Of a stretch of 64,000 bases of DNA, positions 1 to 10,823 are shown piece by piece. The position numbers and the translations under genes are program-made. Each line of letters starts with the position of its first letter. The stretch's first letter is position 1. The stretch comes from Triglochin maritima. Its lineage: Eukaryota > Streptophyta > Magnoliopsida > Alismatales > Juncaginaceae. A model generated the notes under the pieces. That model saw only the letters and a list, made by a program, of their open reading frames with translations, ran no database searches and was not told the origin of the DNA. Location: NCBI GenBank assembly GCA_963682175.1, contig OY821770.1, forward strand, positions 18,754,501 to 18,818,500. Direction: 5' to 3'.

Positions 1-2829
1 GAGATCGAGTTCAGCATCGAGTTGGTTGCGGGTACGACACCTCAGTCGAAGGCACCTTATCGGATGGCACCTGCTGAGTTGACGGAGCTGAAGAAGCAGT
101 TGCAGGAGTTGATGGAGTCCGGGTTCATTCGACTGAGTGTTTCTCCATGGGGAGCGCCTGTGCTCTTCGTGAAGAAGACGGATGGATCGTTGCGGATGTG
201 CATTGACTACAGGATGCTGAATAAGGTTACCGTTCGGAACCGGTACCCTTTGCCCAGGATTGATGATTTGTTTGATCAGTTGCAGACGGCGAGAGTGTTC
301 TCGAAGATCGATCTGCGTTCGGGTTATCACCAGTTGCGGATCCGGGAGGCAGATGTTCAGAAGACAGCCTTCAGGACGCGGTACGGACACTACGAGTTCT
401 TGGTGATGCCATTTGGACTGACGAATGCACCTGCAACATTCATGGATCTGATGAATAGGACCTTCCAGCCGTACCTCGACAGATTTGTCGTGGTGTTTGT
501 GGACGACATCTTGGTGTACTCGCCTGACAGGGAGCAGCATCGAGAGCACCTGAGGATTGTGCTTGGCATCTTGAGGGATCAGCAGCTTTATGCCAAGTAC
601 ACGAAGTGTGAGTTTTGGTTGGATCAGGTGGCTTTTCTGGGGCATATTGTGTCAGCGGATGGGATATCGGTGGATCCGGCGAAGGTCGAGGCTGTGACTC
701 AGTGGAGAGCCCCGACGAGCGTGACGGAGATCAGGAGTTTTGTGGGACTGGCAGGGTATTACAGACGGTTCATTCAGGATTTCTCCAGACTTGCGTCGCC
801 GCTGACAGCGTTGACGCAGAAGGGCGTCAATTTCGTTTGGTCCCAGAAGTGCGAGGACAGCTTTCAGGAGCTGAAGAAGCGATTAACGACAGCACCTATT
901 CTGACGCTACCGAGTGGCAGTGGAGGCTACGTGATTTACAGCGATGCATCAGGGATAGGCTTGGGTTGTGTTCTGATGCAGCATGGGAAGGTGGTCGCGT
1001 ACGCTTCGAGGCAACTGAAGGTGCACGAGAAGAACTACCCGACTCACGATCTGGAGTTAGCAGGAGTAGTTCACGCGTTGAAGACCTGGCGGCACTATCT
1101 GTATGGCGAGCAGTTCGAGGTCTTCACCGATCATCAGAGTCTGAAGTATTTGTTCTCGCAGAAGGAGCTGAATATGAGGCAGCGCAGATGGCTTGAGTTC
1201 GTTAAGGACTACGACTTCACCATTTCCTATCATCCGGGGAAGGCGAATTCGGTTGCAGATGCGCTGAGCAGGAAGGTGGAGGTTTCAGTTGCGAGTCTGT
1301 GCATCCAGGAGTGGAGGCTACTTGAGGCAGTGTCAGAGTGGAGACCGTTCACAGAGGGCTCTGAGGGAGCAGTGATTGCTGGGCTTCGGGTGGAGCCGCA
1401 GACTGTCTCACGAGTGGTGCAGGCTCAGCACGAGGATGAGGAGTTAGCTGGTCTGCTGCAGTTGGCTTCCAGAGTTGGATCAGATTTCAGTGTGGGGGTT
1501 GATGGTGGTTTGAGGTTCAGGAGTCGGATTTGGGTGCCGAAGATTGATGGGCTGAGAGATGACATCATGGAGGAGGCACACAGAGCTAGATACACCATTC
1601 ATCCGGGGAGCACGAAGATGTATAAGGACCTGCAGCGGAACTTCTGGTGGAAGGGCATGAAGAGGGATATTGCAGAGTTTGTGGAGCGATGCTTGGTCTG
1701 CCAGCAGGTGAAGATTGAGCATCAGAGGCCAGCAGGACTGATGCAGTGTATTGAGCTTCCTGAGTGGAAGTGGGAGCACGTGACGATGGATTTTGTCACA
1801 GGATTGCCGAAGACGAGGAGGTTCCACGACGCGATTTGGGTGATAGTCGATCGACTGACCAAGTCGGCGCACTTCTTAGCGATCAGGACCACGTTGCCTT
1901 TGGAGGGCCTGGCTAAGTTGTACGTGGAGGAGGTAGTCAGGTTGCATGGAGTGCCAGTGAGCATCATCTCCGATCGAGATCCTCGATTCACTTCCAGATT
2001 TTGGGGGAGTCTGCAGCAGGCTTTGGGGACGCGTCTGAGGTTCAGTACAGCGTTCCATCCGCAGACAGATGGTCAGTCAGAGAGGACGATTCAGACCTTG
2101 GAGGATATGATGAGAGCATGCACACTGGATTGGGCAGGGCACTGGGATAAGCACCTGCCGCTGATAGAGTTCGCCTACAACAACAGCTACCATTCGAGTA
2201 TTGGGATGGCACCGTACGAGACGTTGTACGGGAGGCCTTGCAGATCACCGGTATGCTGGAGTGATGTGGGCGAGAGGCAGTTAGTGGGGCCAGAGATTGT
2301 GCAGATGTACTCAGAGAAGGTTGATGAATTCAGGAGGAGGCTGGCCACAGCACAGAGCAGGCAGAAGAGTTATGCTGATCGACGCAGACGTGAGTTGAGT
2401 TTCGAGGTGGGCGACCATGTGTTTCTGAAGATTTCTCCAGCCAAAGGTGTGATGAGGTTTGGGAAGAAGGGGAAGCTCAGTCCGAGATATGTGGGACCGT
2501 TTGAGATCCTCGACCAAGTTGGAGAGGTTGCCTACCGGATTGCATTGCCGCCACAGTTTTCGGGTCTTCACAACGTCTTCCATGTATCGATGCTGAGGAA
2601 GTACGTTGCAGATCCAGCTCACGTTATTGAGATAGCAGTGCCCGAGATTCAGCAGGACTTGTCGCTCGAGGAGAGACCAGTTGAGATTGTCGATCACATG
2701 GATCATCAGCTTAGGAGGAGGACCATTCCGATGGTGAAGGTTAGGTGGCAGCATCACAGCGAGTGTGAGGCCACTTGGGAGATCGAGGAGGATGTCAGAA
2801 GGCAGTATCCAGAGCTTTTCGGTGAGTAG
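1..2829 (+). CDS. pol: Gypsy polyprotein, RT-RNase H-integrase-chromodomain (5' partial)
   Basis: The frame is open from base 1 to the TAG at 2827-2829, about 942 codons, with no internal stop, so it continues upstream of the window. Counting from base 1, the reverse transcriptase FVDD catalytic box is near residue 168. The RNase H YSDAS motif is near 314 and TDHQSLKYL follows about 70 residues later. The integrase HHCC zinc finger ([11 protein letters not shown] to ERCLVCQQ) spans about 534-570. The DDE residues sit in MDFVTGLP (about 596), ISDRDPRF (about 657) and GQSERT (about 693). The last ~35 residues ([19 protein letters not shown]) are chromodomain-like, as expected for chromovirus integrases. 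Every catalytic motif is intact, unlike the copy at 31595-35474. Gag and protease lie outside the window. Confidence 0.95.
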   Translation, partial: EIEFSIELVAGTTPQSKAPYRMAPAELTELKKQLQELMESGFIRLSVSPWGAPVLFVKKTDGSLRMCIDYRMLNKVTVRNRYPLPRIDDLFDQLQTARVFSKIDLRSGYHQLRIREADVQKTAFRTRYGHYEFLVMPFGLTNAPATFMDLMNRTFQPYLDRFVVVFVDDILVYSPDREQHREHLRIVLGILRDQQLYAKYTKCEFWLDQVAFLGHIVSADGISVDPAKVEAVTQWRAPTSVTEIRSFVGLAGYYRRFIQDFSRLASPLTALTQKGVNFVWSQKCEDSFQELKKRLTTAPILTLPSGSGGYVIYSDASGIGLGCVLMQHGKVVAYASRQLKVHEKNYPTHDLELAGVVHALKTWRHYLYGEQFEVFTDHQSLKYLFSQKELNMRQRRWLEFVKDYDFTISYHPGKANSVADALSRKVEVSVASLCIQEWRLLEAVSEWRPFTEGSEGAVIAGLRVEPQTVSRVVQAQHEDEELAGLLQLASRVGSDFSVGVDGGLRFRSRIWVPKIDGLRDDIMEEAHRARYTIHPGSTKMYKDLQRNFWWKGMKRDIAEFVERCLVCQQVKIEHQRPAGLMQCIELPEWKWEHVTMDFVTGLPKTRRFHDAIWVIVDRLTKSAHFLAIRTTLPLEGLAKLYVEEVVRLHGVPVSIISDRDPRFTSRFWGSLQQALGTRLRFSTAFHPQTDGQSERTIQTLEDMMRACTLDWAGHWDKHLPLIEFAYNNSYHSSIGMAPYETLYGRPCRSPVCWSDVGERQLVGPEIVQMYSEKVDEFRRRLATAQSRQKSYADRRRRELSFEVGDHVFLKISPAKGVMRFGKKGKLSPRYVGPFEILDQVGEVAYRIALPPQFSGLHNVFHVSMLRKYVADPAHVIEIAVPEIQQDLSLEERPVEIVDHMDHQLRRRTIPMVKVRWQHHSECEATWEIEEDVRRQYPELFGE

Positions 2830-2858
2830 GTTGCTTTAATTTCGGGACGAAATCCTTT

Positions 2859-2872
2859 TAAGTTGGGTGGAT
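2859..2872 (+). other. Polypurine tract of the chromovirus
   Basis: A purine-rich stretch (AAGTTGGGTGGA) directly precedes the TG that opens the 3' LTR. This is where plus-strand DNA synthesis is primed in Ty3/gypsy elements. It is less pure than in many elements. Confidence 0.6.
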
Positions 2873-5047
2873 TGTTATATCCCTAACCCTTTTTAGGGTT
2901 AATTCGTGTTTAAGAGGAGAGAAGGAGGTATGGTGGGGTTTGACTTTGTGGAGAGAGAGAGAGAGGTATGGGTGGAGGCATGGGTGAGGAGATGGGGTAG
3001 GCGTGTAGGGGCATGGAAGGAGTGTGGGGGTTGCTTTAAGAGCACCCAACCCTTCTTCCTCTTCTTTTCTTCTCCTTCCTTGCTTTTCTCTCACACCATC
3101 CTCATCTTCTTCTCTCTTTGGCATCGAGCAGCTCCGGGGGTCGGTGACGGAGGTGGACAAGCGGTCCATGTAGGAGAGGTGCAGTGTTGAGCGCGAGGAG
3201 AGGTCACCAGAGGCGACGTGCGTGAGCGAGCTCCGGCGGTTCGTCGTCGTTGGTTGAGGTACGCCGCTCCTTAGTGTGGTTTATTGTTAACCCTAATGAG
3301 AGGGTTGTGTTGGTCGGTCGGAGGAGGTCGGAGGCCTCTCCGACGTCGCGTTTGGGCGAAGAAACCTCGGCTGGCGCGAGGTTGAAGACGACCGGACGGT
3401 CGACCGGCCCTTAGGCGGTCGACCGATTTCATGTGTATATTTACTGCCTGTTGCGTTTCGGTCGACCGAGGCCTTGTGTTCCGTCGACCGGAACTTAAAT
3501 ATATTGGATTTTATATGCATGTGGTTCGACCGTGGTATATGTTCGGTCGACCGTTATATGACGTAGAAATGTAGGTTGACCCTAACTGTTATCGGTCGAC
3601 CGAGACCCCTGAGTCGGTCGACCGATGGATTAAAAGATTGAAAATGATGTACTGTTGGTTTTCGGTCGACCGGGACCCCTGAGTCGGTTGACCGATAGAA
3701 TGAATTGAATGTTGACCAACTCCGGATTTTGACCTCGTTCGGTCTACCGGTTTTAGACCTTCGGTAGACCGTTGGGGGGATTGTGTTCCGTGCGCTGCGG
3801 TAGACCGTGTTAGGGACGGTCGACCGTTTCCTTTCTGAAAACGGTCGACCGAATTACCTCTTACGGTCGATCGTTTGGGCCCAGAACAGAATTCCAGGTT
3901 CCCATTTTTGAACGCCAACTTTGCCACGGAAACCCGTGTCCTCGCCTTGTGCGTGAGCCGGGAGGTGACGGTGGGCGCGTGATGCGTGCCTGCCCAGGGA
4001 CCGCCGTTGGGAAGAGTGTGGGTGTTCGGGACGCGTCACCTCCGAGTATGGACCGTGACTTGAGATGATTGTTGGGCACTTGTAGTATAGCAGGCCTGAG
4101 GGATCGCGGATCCAGTGTTGATGTTTGTGCGAGCACGCAACTGGCGTTGGGTGAGGTGACTACTGGCCCACGGGCTACGGAGGTCGCTGCCCTGCTTTTA
4201 TAGCGGCGCGGTTGGTGTTTGCGGCTCGAGGAGCCCGATGACCTGGCAGACTTCGGTCTGGATCTGTCCGATGCTGTGCCGGACTGTTGTGATGGACCAC
4301 CGATGCTGTGCCGGTGATGCCGCCGAGGTTGTGCTGGCAATGATGATTGTTGGGCCGAGGCTGTGCCGGCTATGTTGTTTTTCCTCGGCTGGGCACCTAC
4401 CGAGATGTTGTTGTTATACCTTCCGGGCGATGGCCCCGTTGGTCCCTGTGGCTCCGAACACTGAGATTTGCAGATCTGTATTCTATCGACGCGCAGGCGT
4501 GACAGAGGCTCCCTGCCGAACCCTTGAGTAATGTAGCTGCGTGTGGGGGGTGCGATGTCGCGTGCTGTAAGGCTGCATGTGCCTGCAGTAGGTCTCCTCG
4601 GGAGACTCGTTGTTGATTGTCGGACTGATGTCCCGTTTTACCCTTCGGGGGAACTGTTTTCATTTCTGTCGATGCCATGACACGCTACTAGTATGATAGG
4701 TTCATTGTGTAATGCATGCATATAGGTGAGTTGGCGTACGGGGTTTCCTTTCTGGAAACTCAGGCATTGTTGTTGCATCTTTTTCAGGACCGCAGTAGGT
4801 CCAGTGGGGTGGTGATCGGCGGGCGCGCGCATTTGGAGTCGGATCCTCTAGTCAGACCACTGAGGTCCACATGATTACGTTTATCTTCCCTTGTCGTTTT
4901 GTTGTAATCATGTATTCATTTTGGCAAACTCTGATGTATTATGGTGCACCGCTATATTGTTTATGAGAAGTAACAATCCCGCTTGATTATTGTGCTCTTT
5001 GTCTTGATTATGAATTTTTAAATTTTCCGCTGTTTCGGGATGTTACA
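2873..5047 (+). repeat. 3' LTR of the chromovirus (2175 bp)
   Basis: The LTR opens with TGTTATATCCC and closes with CGGGATGTTACA. The same ends recur in the copies at 27596-31468 and 42397-45387 (TGTTAGA...GTTACA). Inside it, 3390-3880 holds a loose array of the palindrome CGGTCGACCG. A second zone, about 4230-4400, is made of short degenerate repeats around GATGCTGTGCCGG. Small open frames here that read as RSTDR/VDR strings are products of the palindrome array, not genes. Confidence 0.9.
3390..3880. repeat. Array of CGGTCGACCG palindromes in the LTR
   Basis: Nine exact copies of the 10-bp palindrome CGGTCGACCG can be read here, plus several one-base variants such as CGGTTGACCG and CGGTAGACCG. 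They are spaced irregularly at roughly 20-80 bp, so this is not a head-to-tail satellite. Equivalent arrays lie in the other two chromovirus LTRs (28080-28520; 42985-43270, more decayed) and in two other LTR families (30030-30065, 35870-35905, 37110-37480, 38140-38425, 44260-44340, 62820-63060). The function is unknown; a transcription-factor site or RNA hairpin are possibilities. Confidence 0.85.
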
Positions 5048-5404
5048 CTCGTCGTGGATCTTACAACACGCATCGAGCTCGTCACACGGCTCCTCGCCGG
5101 GGCACCCCGTCCACCCTACGCCGCAATACTTCCCATACCGGATCTCGACCGCTGCACCCAACACTCCCCATCAAAACCCCAAATCTCAACCAAAAAACAA
5201 AACAACCAAATCACAGTCGCAGGTCTCGGCAACGCAGGATCGGCTACAGGGGACCTGTCGGAGGGGAAAAGGAAAGGTGAGAAGAGGGGAGGATTAGGGT
5301 TTCGGAGGTTAGGGTTTGGATATGGAAACCTGGGATTGGGCGGAGGTGGAGAGGAGGAGGAGGAGAGCGAAGGTTGCGGTGAGATGGAGCGGTGACGATA
5401 CCAC
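5048..5404 (-). pseudogene. Secretory phospholipase A2, 5' exons, cut off by a retrotransposon
   Basis: Read on the minus strand, three exons splice with GT-AG introns. Exon 1 (5404-5330) gives a leucine-rich signal peptide ending STSAQSQ. Exon 2 (5254-5215) gives VPCSRSCVAETCD. Exon 3 (5151-5048) gives IRYGKYCGVGWTGCPGEEPC, followed by DELDACCKIHDE. The introns are 75 nt (5329-5255) and 63 nt (5214-5152). The YGKYCG calcium loop and the CCKIHD active-site histidine-aspartate are the hallmarks of plant sPLA2, which hydrolyses the sn-2 ester of phospholipids in the secretory pathway or apoplast. The closest resemblance I recall is the plant beta/gamma/delta class. The chromovirus LTR begins exactly after HDE, so the rest of the gene lies beyond the left window edge. 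No in-frame ATG is visible: the signal-peptide frame opens with GTG, and the nearest ATG (5406-5404) is out of frame. It is therefore doubly damaged. Confidence 0.85.
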
Positions 5405-7361
5405 ATCGTGGGCTGAGATGGCCGCTCCGGCGGTGGAGTTTCATGGGGTGGACCGTGGATGTGGACGTGGAACTGGTGGTGTGGTCACCGCCTGATGACG
5501 TGGCGGAGGGGTTAGACGGAATCTGATTGGGCCACGTGGTTCAAAGTTACTTACAGAGGTGAAGAGTTGTGTCAGAGTGACTAGACGGGCACGTTGTTTA
5601 CATATCGGGTCAGACCATCCACTATGGTGATGACCTCTCGATCCGGTCGTGCCTTTTTTGTTTTTTTAATTTTGGTTTTTGTTTTGGTTTTGTTTTGTTT
5701 TTAAAAAAATATTTAAATCTTATATTTTTAAAATATATTTTATAATTTTTTAAATTTTTTTCAAAATCGACTTTCAAATGATGCCTAATGAATTATTCAC
5801 TAAAAAATAAATTTTTTTCCACTAAAATAAATTATTTACAACTAAATATTAAACAAAAATTAAAACTAATTAAAAAAAATTGTGGGGTCATCAAGTCTCT
5901 CGAGGTATGCACTCATTACACTTCATTTTGGATGTCGATTCCGAAAAAATTTAAAAATAAAATTTAAAAATAAAAACAATTAGAAAATATATTTTTTTAA
6001 AAATAAGATTTAAAAAACAAATTTAAAATGATAAAAAAATAACAATACAATATTTATTGATATTTGTTATAATAAGAAAGGGATTTATATTTTGATAAAT
6101 AGTTATGATTTAAGCACGAAATTTATACCGAAATACACCAACTTTTCTTAAATATGGAATTTTGTACTAAATTTAAAGTAGAAAACAACAATTAAACATG
6201 TGTTCAGTAGATTTGGAAGGTTGAGAGAAATGAAGTTGTGTGTGATGACTACAATGGACTTGAAGTTATTTATAGATGGTTGTAGATGTTTTGTGGTTTG
6301 TGTGGTTTAATATTTGATTTATGTCGCGTGTTATTGGTTTATGTCGTGTATTTGGTTTATCGTCTCGGGTAATGTAAACTTACGTTTGTTTAATTTAATG
6401 TAATATTTGTTGTATTAATATTAATGATATTTAGTATTTGCTAATCATTGATGGTTAAATAAAAAAATTATATATAATTTGGAAATATGAGATTTATTGG
6501 TATTTTGGTTTTTCCAAATAGATTATTAATGTTTTTGGTAAATATAAATGATTTTGGAATAGAATAAAAGTTGATAAGGAAATTAATGATGTAGAGGAAA
6601 GTTGACATAGGTCATTGTAAATTGGTGAATAGTGAAGGAGAAATAGGAGGTGATCATGATGATGTGGCATAGAGAGAAATGAAGAGAGAATGTGTGTACA
6701 TGACCTAGGTCATCAGGATGACCTATGTCATAATAGTGGATGCCCTCGTATCGGAACCCTATTGCTCTAGGCCTACTCAAACTGATAACCGGTTCAATAT
6801 TAACCAGGATCAATATGGTCTTAACCATATCTATCAGGGTAAAATAATCATGATCAATGTTCGGGAATGACGCCTGATGCGACCATATATGCGGATGCAG
6901 GCCAGATGCGGGGATATCTCCATGATGTGGTCCACCCTATGCAGTCTGCATTAGTGTGACTAGATGGGCACATTGTTTTTTAACTCTAATTTGTTTAATA
7001 TTGAATTATTAATGTTAGAAAATATTACTTAAAATTTTAGTTACATGTATATAATTTATAATTAATATATATATATATATTATATTATCTAATTATTAAA
7101 TCGTAAACCACATTTTCCACATCGCATCCGCATATACAAGATGCGGTACTCACCGTTTGGAATCAGATCTCACATTTCTAAACATTGACCATGATCAATG
7201 CGGTCTTAACCTCTCTGGTTACGTATCAGATGGGGATTAAAAAAAAATCTTGTAAGCATCCTCAGGCCATCCCTTAACGGGATAAAAGTATTGGTCGTGA
7301 CACGTCGTGGCAGGGTCATGAAATTAAAAAATATTTTTTTGGTTTGAAAACTTCGGTCGAA
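5405..7361. other. AT-rich intergenic DNA, no gene recognised
   Basis: The first ~200 bp would be the promoter side of the broken phospholipase gene. The rest is largely AT-rich with homopolymer runs. Two near-identical copies of a ~24-bp string (GTGACTAGAYGGGCACRTTG core) lie at about 5577 and 6957, about 1.4 kb apart in the same orientation, and may mark an unidentified repeat. I see no convincing coding region. Confidence 0.6.
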
Positions 7362-7417
7362 GATGACCGGGTCGTCGACCCGGTCGTTCAAACGACCGGG
7401 TCGACGACCCGGTCATC
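7362..7417. repeat. Near-perfect 56-bp palindrome
   Basis: Two arms of 27 bp (7362-7388 and 7391-7417) are exact reverse complements, separated only by CA. Each arm contains GACCGGGTCG and CGACCCGGTC blocks, so each arm is itself partly self-complementary. A single related block, GATGACCGGGTCGTCC, recurs at about 7742. The flanks are AT-rich. I do not recognise the sequence as a terminator or known MITE. Confidence 0.9.
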
Positions 7418-7795
7418 AAATATTTTATTATTTTATTATTTTTTGATTTTTTTTGTTTTTGTTTTGATTTTTTTTAATTTTTTGTTTGAGTTTTTTTTTA
7501 ATTTTTTTTTCCGAAAATACGTTTTATAATTGTTTTGATTTTTTAGAATTTTTTTATATTTTTTAAATTTTTATCAAAATGGACCCCGAAATGATGTGGA
7601 GGAGAGAGGTAGGTTGTTGTGGGTTGTGTTGGGTTGTGGTTAAGATGTGAATAGTACAGGAAAGAAAAGAAAGTGGGTTGAGGAAAGAGAAAGCTGATGT
7701 GGAAGAGAGAGAAAGCTGATTTTGAAGAGAGAGAGAGAGCTGATGACCGGGTCGTCCAGGTCATGGTTAGTGATGGTCTCATATGTATTGGCCAG
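7418..7795. other. AT-rich and purine-rich DNA without a gene
   Basis: Poly-T rich sequence to about 7570 is followed by GA-rich sequence. The GACCGGGTCGTCC block at about 7745 echoes the palindrome at 7362-7417. No coding capacity is recognised. Confidence 0.5.
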
Positions 7796-8230
7796 ATTTA
7801 GAAGGAATTTCTTGTGGAATAACTCAATAGAATACGACAAAGTGAAAAACTTGGTAAACTGGAAGAAAATTGTGCAGGCCTAAGAAGTTTGGAGGACTCG
7901 ACCTACGCCTAAAAAACTTTGGAATATACTAACGGGCAAGATTGGAATTTCTCAATAAATAATCAATGCAAAGTATGGATCACACAGACCAGGCCTTGCT
8001 TTCCTCCTCGATGCGGCCTCTTCTCTTTCCCCATTTGTGAAAGGCCCCCACAATTTGCCAATTAAGCAACCTAGAAATAAATGATGGGCCCAACACTTTT
8101 TTCTGGCATGACAAACGGCTTGAGGAACAAGACCTCGGGAACACCTTGGATGACTTATACCAATCGTGTAAACAAAAGTACATATTGGTGTCAAGTTTCT
8201 TCAGAGATTAATCCCATTCCAAGGCAATCG
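7796..8230 (+). pseudogene. LINE (non-LTR retrotransposon) reverse transcriptase tail, decayed
   Basis: Pieces typical of the end of plant LINE reverse transcriptases appear in order: RRNFLWNN and LVNWKKI (about 7796-7875), PKKFGGLDLR in another frame (about 7879-7910), then NDGPNTFFWHDKRLEEQ and LYQSCKQK (about 8080-8178). The order F-W...V-W-K-I...P-K-K-F-G-G-L...G-FWHD-LY matches the family pattern. A frame change at about 7877 and several stops make it non-functional. No poly-A tail or 5' part is evident. Confidence 0.65.
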
Positions 8231-8782
8231 ATTTACATTAAGATTTTGTAGAGCTTTGGGTGATCTACTTCAGCAATCATTGAGTATCAAGAAAGCAAGG
8301 ACTTCGATACTCAAAGATCCTTTAGACGGGACGATCTTGATGCAATGGGACTTCCAATCTCATCCTCATGTGCCGACCCCGAGCAACCCAGGGGTTGGTA
8401 TCATATCGATGTACAATGCTGAGGCGGCCAACCAACCAGTGGTTGGGGTGTGATCCAGGTTAATGATGGCTTCGTAGATGGGGGAGGCTTAATAGTGAAC
8501 TTTGCCGCCACTGCCGTTGTTTGGATCGGGAACAAATCAGTTTGTTTATGCATGTTATATATTTTTGAGCGTGGGTAAATATGTTACCTTCTATACGAAG
8601 GAAAATTATTTTTGGATGACCTGTTGTGGTTCATAGCTGACTCTGTACTTTTATTTTTTATGCTATTTACCTACTATTAAAAAAATACGTATACACATTC
8701 TACCTGTTGCGAGTTGCTACGAGAATGAAGATTTAACTTGGGTCCCCACCCCCACACAAGTGATGCTTGAACTACCAAGTCA
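8231..8782. other. Intergenic stretch, nothing recognised
   Basis: An open frame of about 65 codons at 8256-8453 has no recognisable motif and may be chance or further LINE debris. No other structure was seen. Confidence 0.4.
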
Positions 8783-8790
8783 AACACAAT

Positions 8791-8996
8791 TAGGGGTGAA
8801 CTTCGGTCCGGGACCGGACCGAAGACCTAACCTGACCGGTTCGGTTCGGTCTGGTCCAAAATCCTAATTTAATCCTTAAAATTTCGGTCTTTGACCGGAT
8901 CTGACCGGACCGAAGACCGAATTCCCGTGGTCTCCCGAACCGAAGACCGGACCGAAAAAGTTCGCTCTGGACCGAACCGAATTTTGCTCACCCCTA
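8791..8996. mobile_element. Short hAT-type MITE (206 bp), CGGTCCGGACCG class
   Basis: The ends are TAGGGGTGAAC and GCTCACCCCTA, imperfect inverted repeats of hAT type. They are flanked by a perfect 8-bp duplication AACACAAT (8783-8790 and 8997-9004). The interior is built of GGACCGGACCGAAGACC-like subterminal repeats. It is related to the elements at 23034-24251 and 47028-47341. It has no coding capacity and would depend on an hAT transposase in trans. Confidence 0.9.
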
Positions 8997-9004
8997 AACA
9001 CAAT

Positions 9005-9385
9005 AGGTGTGCAGTTAGTAACGCGATGTTGGATTCAGAATTTAAAAAAAAAACTAAAATTCATGCATATCATTTGAAATCCTAAAACCAGATAAATATT
9101 ATCTTTTCTTTGGTACCATTTTTTCGGAGTACATGACTTATCACTCATTTCTAAAAGTAGTAGAGTACATGTTGAATGATACAAAAAAAAGAAAACACAA
9201 ATAGACAAACTCAATATACATTTGTATAAAAAACAACTAGAAAAATAGGTTTCACGGACAGATAACTATCGAAATGAATTTGTATCACTCAAATAACATT
9301 AGAAACAGATTGCTAAGAAATATGTCCACTACTAACACGACATTAACAATGTCAGTTTTAGTGGAAGCGAAACGTTAACACGAAC
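9005..9385. other. AT-rich spacer, nothing recognised
   Basis: No coding or repeat structure was seen between the two hAT derivatives. Confidence 0.4.
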
Positions 9386-9393
9386 AACACGAG

Positions 9394-9917
9394 TAGGGTT
9401 GTAAGCGGGGCGGGGCGGGGCAGGTTTTCGCCCCACCGCTACCCGCCCCGCCAAAGTTAAGCGGGTAGGCGGGGCGGGGCGGGTTCAAAAAAAAATTCCG
9501 CTACCCGCCCCGCGTAAGGATGGACTAGGCTATGCGGGGCGGATTGGCGGGTTTAATCTTTTTATTAAAGCTAAATACAAAAATCAATTTATTTTCTTTA
9601 ATATTATCTATTTTAATCAAAGTTAAGTACAAAAATGAAGGAAAAAAATCAATCAATGTATGTTTTTAAAGCTATATATAAAAAAATTAAAGCTAAATAC
9701 AAACTAAATCATAACTAAATACAAAAAAATCAAAAACATGTAAGGCTTATGCGGGTTGCGGGTTATGCGGGGCGGGTTGGGAGAAAACCGCAACCCGCCC
9801 CGCTTATTATGCGGGTTGTGCGGGTGGCGGGTTGGCGGGTAGCAATTTTTTGTCCGCAACCCGCGTTAGGCGGGGCGGGGCGGGTTGCGGGTAAATTTCA
9901 ACCCATTTACAGCCCTA
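9394..9917. mobile_element. hAT-type MITE (524 bp), GCGGGGCGGG class
   Basis: The ends TAGGGTTGTAAGCGGGGC and ACCCATTTACAGCCCTA are flanked by a perfect 8-bp duplication AACACGAG (9386-9393 and 9918-9925). Clusters of GCGGGGCGGG and ACCCGCCCCGC at both ends form large subterminal inverted repeats around an AT-rich core. It belongs to the same end type as 15775-17666, 22152-24918 and 47406-50020. Confidence 0.92.
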
Positions 9918-9954
9918 AACACGAGACGATATTTTCTCTCAACACGAGACAAAA

Positions 9955-10075
9955 AGTGGGAATAAATTAGTTAATCAAGTTGTTTAGGAGTTTGTTCTTG
10001 TTTAAACAAGGGGGGAAATTGTTGAGAGAAGTAATACTTTTTTCATGTGCAATTTGAATGTACAATCATGACTTC
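9955..10075. repeat. Left arm of a long, distant inverted repeat
   Basis: This ~120-bp segment (GTGGGAATAAATTAGTTAAT to TGCAATTTGAATG) recurs in inverted orientation at 22045-22151, continuing at 24919-24945 on the far side of a later hAT insertion. I estimate about 80% identity by eye. The two arms bracket the copia element, the TRIM and the NAC pseudogene. They may be the ends of one large transposon or two independent copies of a dispersed repeat. Confidence 0.6.
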
Positions 10076-10818
10076 GTTTTGATGATTTTTTATACAACAA
10101 GATAAAAAGACAAGAGCATAAAATCAGCAAATACGGTGTATTTTCACAAACATGGAATGAAATTGTCTTGCCATTTTGTGTCTTTTTAAGGTGGTGTATC
10201 AAAAAAACATCAAGGATGTGTTTGGATGCTTCGTTCATACATGAAATTTCAAATTTTTTGGAATTTGAAATCCATCATTTATAAATACCATGTTTAGTAG
10301 GTTGAAGATTAGAATTCGTAAATTCCAATTAGAATTTTGAAAATTCCACAAAATTCTATAATTTTAGGTAGAATTTACGAATCAGATCACCAAATTCCAC
10401 CGTAAATCCTGACACCAAACCCTAACACCTCATCTCCACCTCGGCACCTCCTCCGTCGAACCCATCTCCACCTCTGCCCCAACACCTCATCTCCACCTTT
10501 GCCCCTCAAGCAGGTTTCTATCGTTTTTTCTCTCACTTTTCTTAATTAGGGCATCGACTCCTCCCATTTTTGTTTGGGAGTCGAACCAAAACCTCCGATT
10601 CGAGATTTTGTGGTTCGGAAATGTGATTTTTAGTTCTTTGTAGTTAGCGATGCTGCCATTTGGAATTCGATTTGTGATTTGGGGATGGTTGTGTTGGTTT
10701 TTGTTTCTTCATCTGCGAAAATTATTTTTAAAAGTATTTGATTTGCTGGGATGTTAAACTGTTCCTTTAATCTGTAAATTTCGAAGTGAATGTTGAAAAT
10801 TTCAAAGTGAACGTAGAG
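10076..10818. other. Gene-like flank without a recognisable coding exon
   Basis: About 10,200-10,380 carries a GTGTTTGGATG...GAATTTGAAATCC segment typical of plant MITE-like repeats. About 10,400-10,560 is CT-rich and rather like a plant 5' leader (AAACCCTAACACC...CTCTCACTTTTC). Nothing after it could be tied to a protein, and the copia insertion follows. Confidence 0.35.
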
Positions 10819-10823
10819 AAACT

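Larger units (their letters stand above)
1..5047 (+). mobile_element. Ty3/gypsy chromovirus (Tekay/Del-like), 3' part with 3' LTR
   Basis: The left edge of the window cuts this element inside pol. The visible part is an open reverse transcriptase-RNase H-integrase-chromodomain frame, then a purine-rich tract, then a full 3' LTR from 2873 to 5047. The Tekay/Del assignment rests on the C-terminal chromodomain-like segment and the long (about 2.2 kb) LTR, as known for that lineage. Its right end joins directly to coding sequence of a phospholipase A2 gene on the other strand, so the element interrupts a host gene. The expected target duplication would be CTCGT (5048-5052); the other side is outside the window. 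A decayed relative lies at 27596-35474 and a solo LTR of the family at 42397-45387. Confidence 0.93.

Noticed and set aside
615..1196. 193-codon plus-strand frame and several minus-strand frames inside pol
   Set aside because: They are shadows of the intact polyprotein frame.
3293..4340. Arg/Ser/Asp-rich open frames in the LTRs (also at 28118-28663, 37107-37483, 62836-63149)
   Set aside because: They translate the CGGTCGACCG palindrome array (RSTDR, VDR strings) and have no domain, conserved start or codon pattern.
5040..5406. Plus-strand 113-codon and minus-strand 96-codon frames as genes
   Set aside because: The minus-strand spliced reading gives a clear phospholipase A2. The unspliced frames are shadows crossing its introns.
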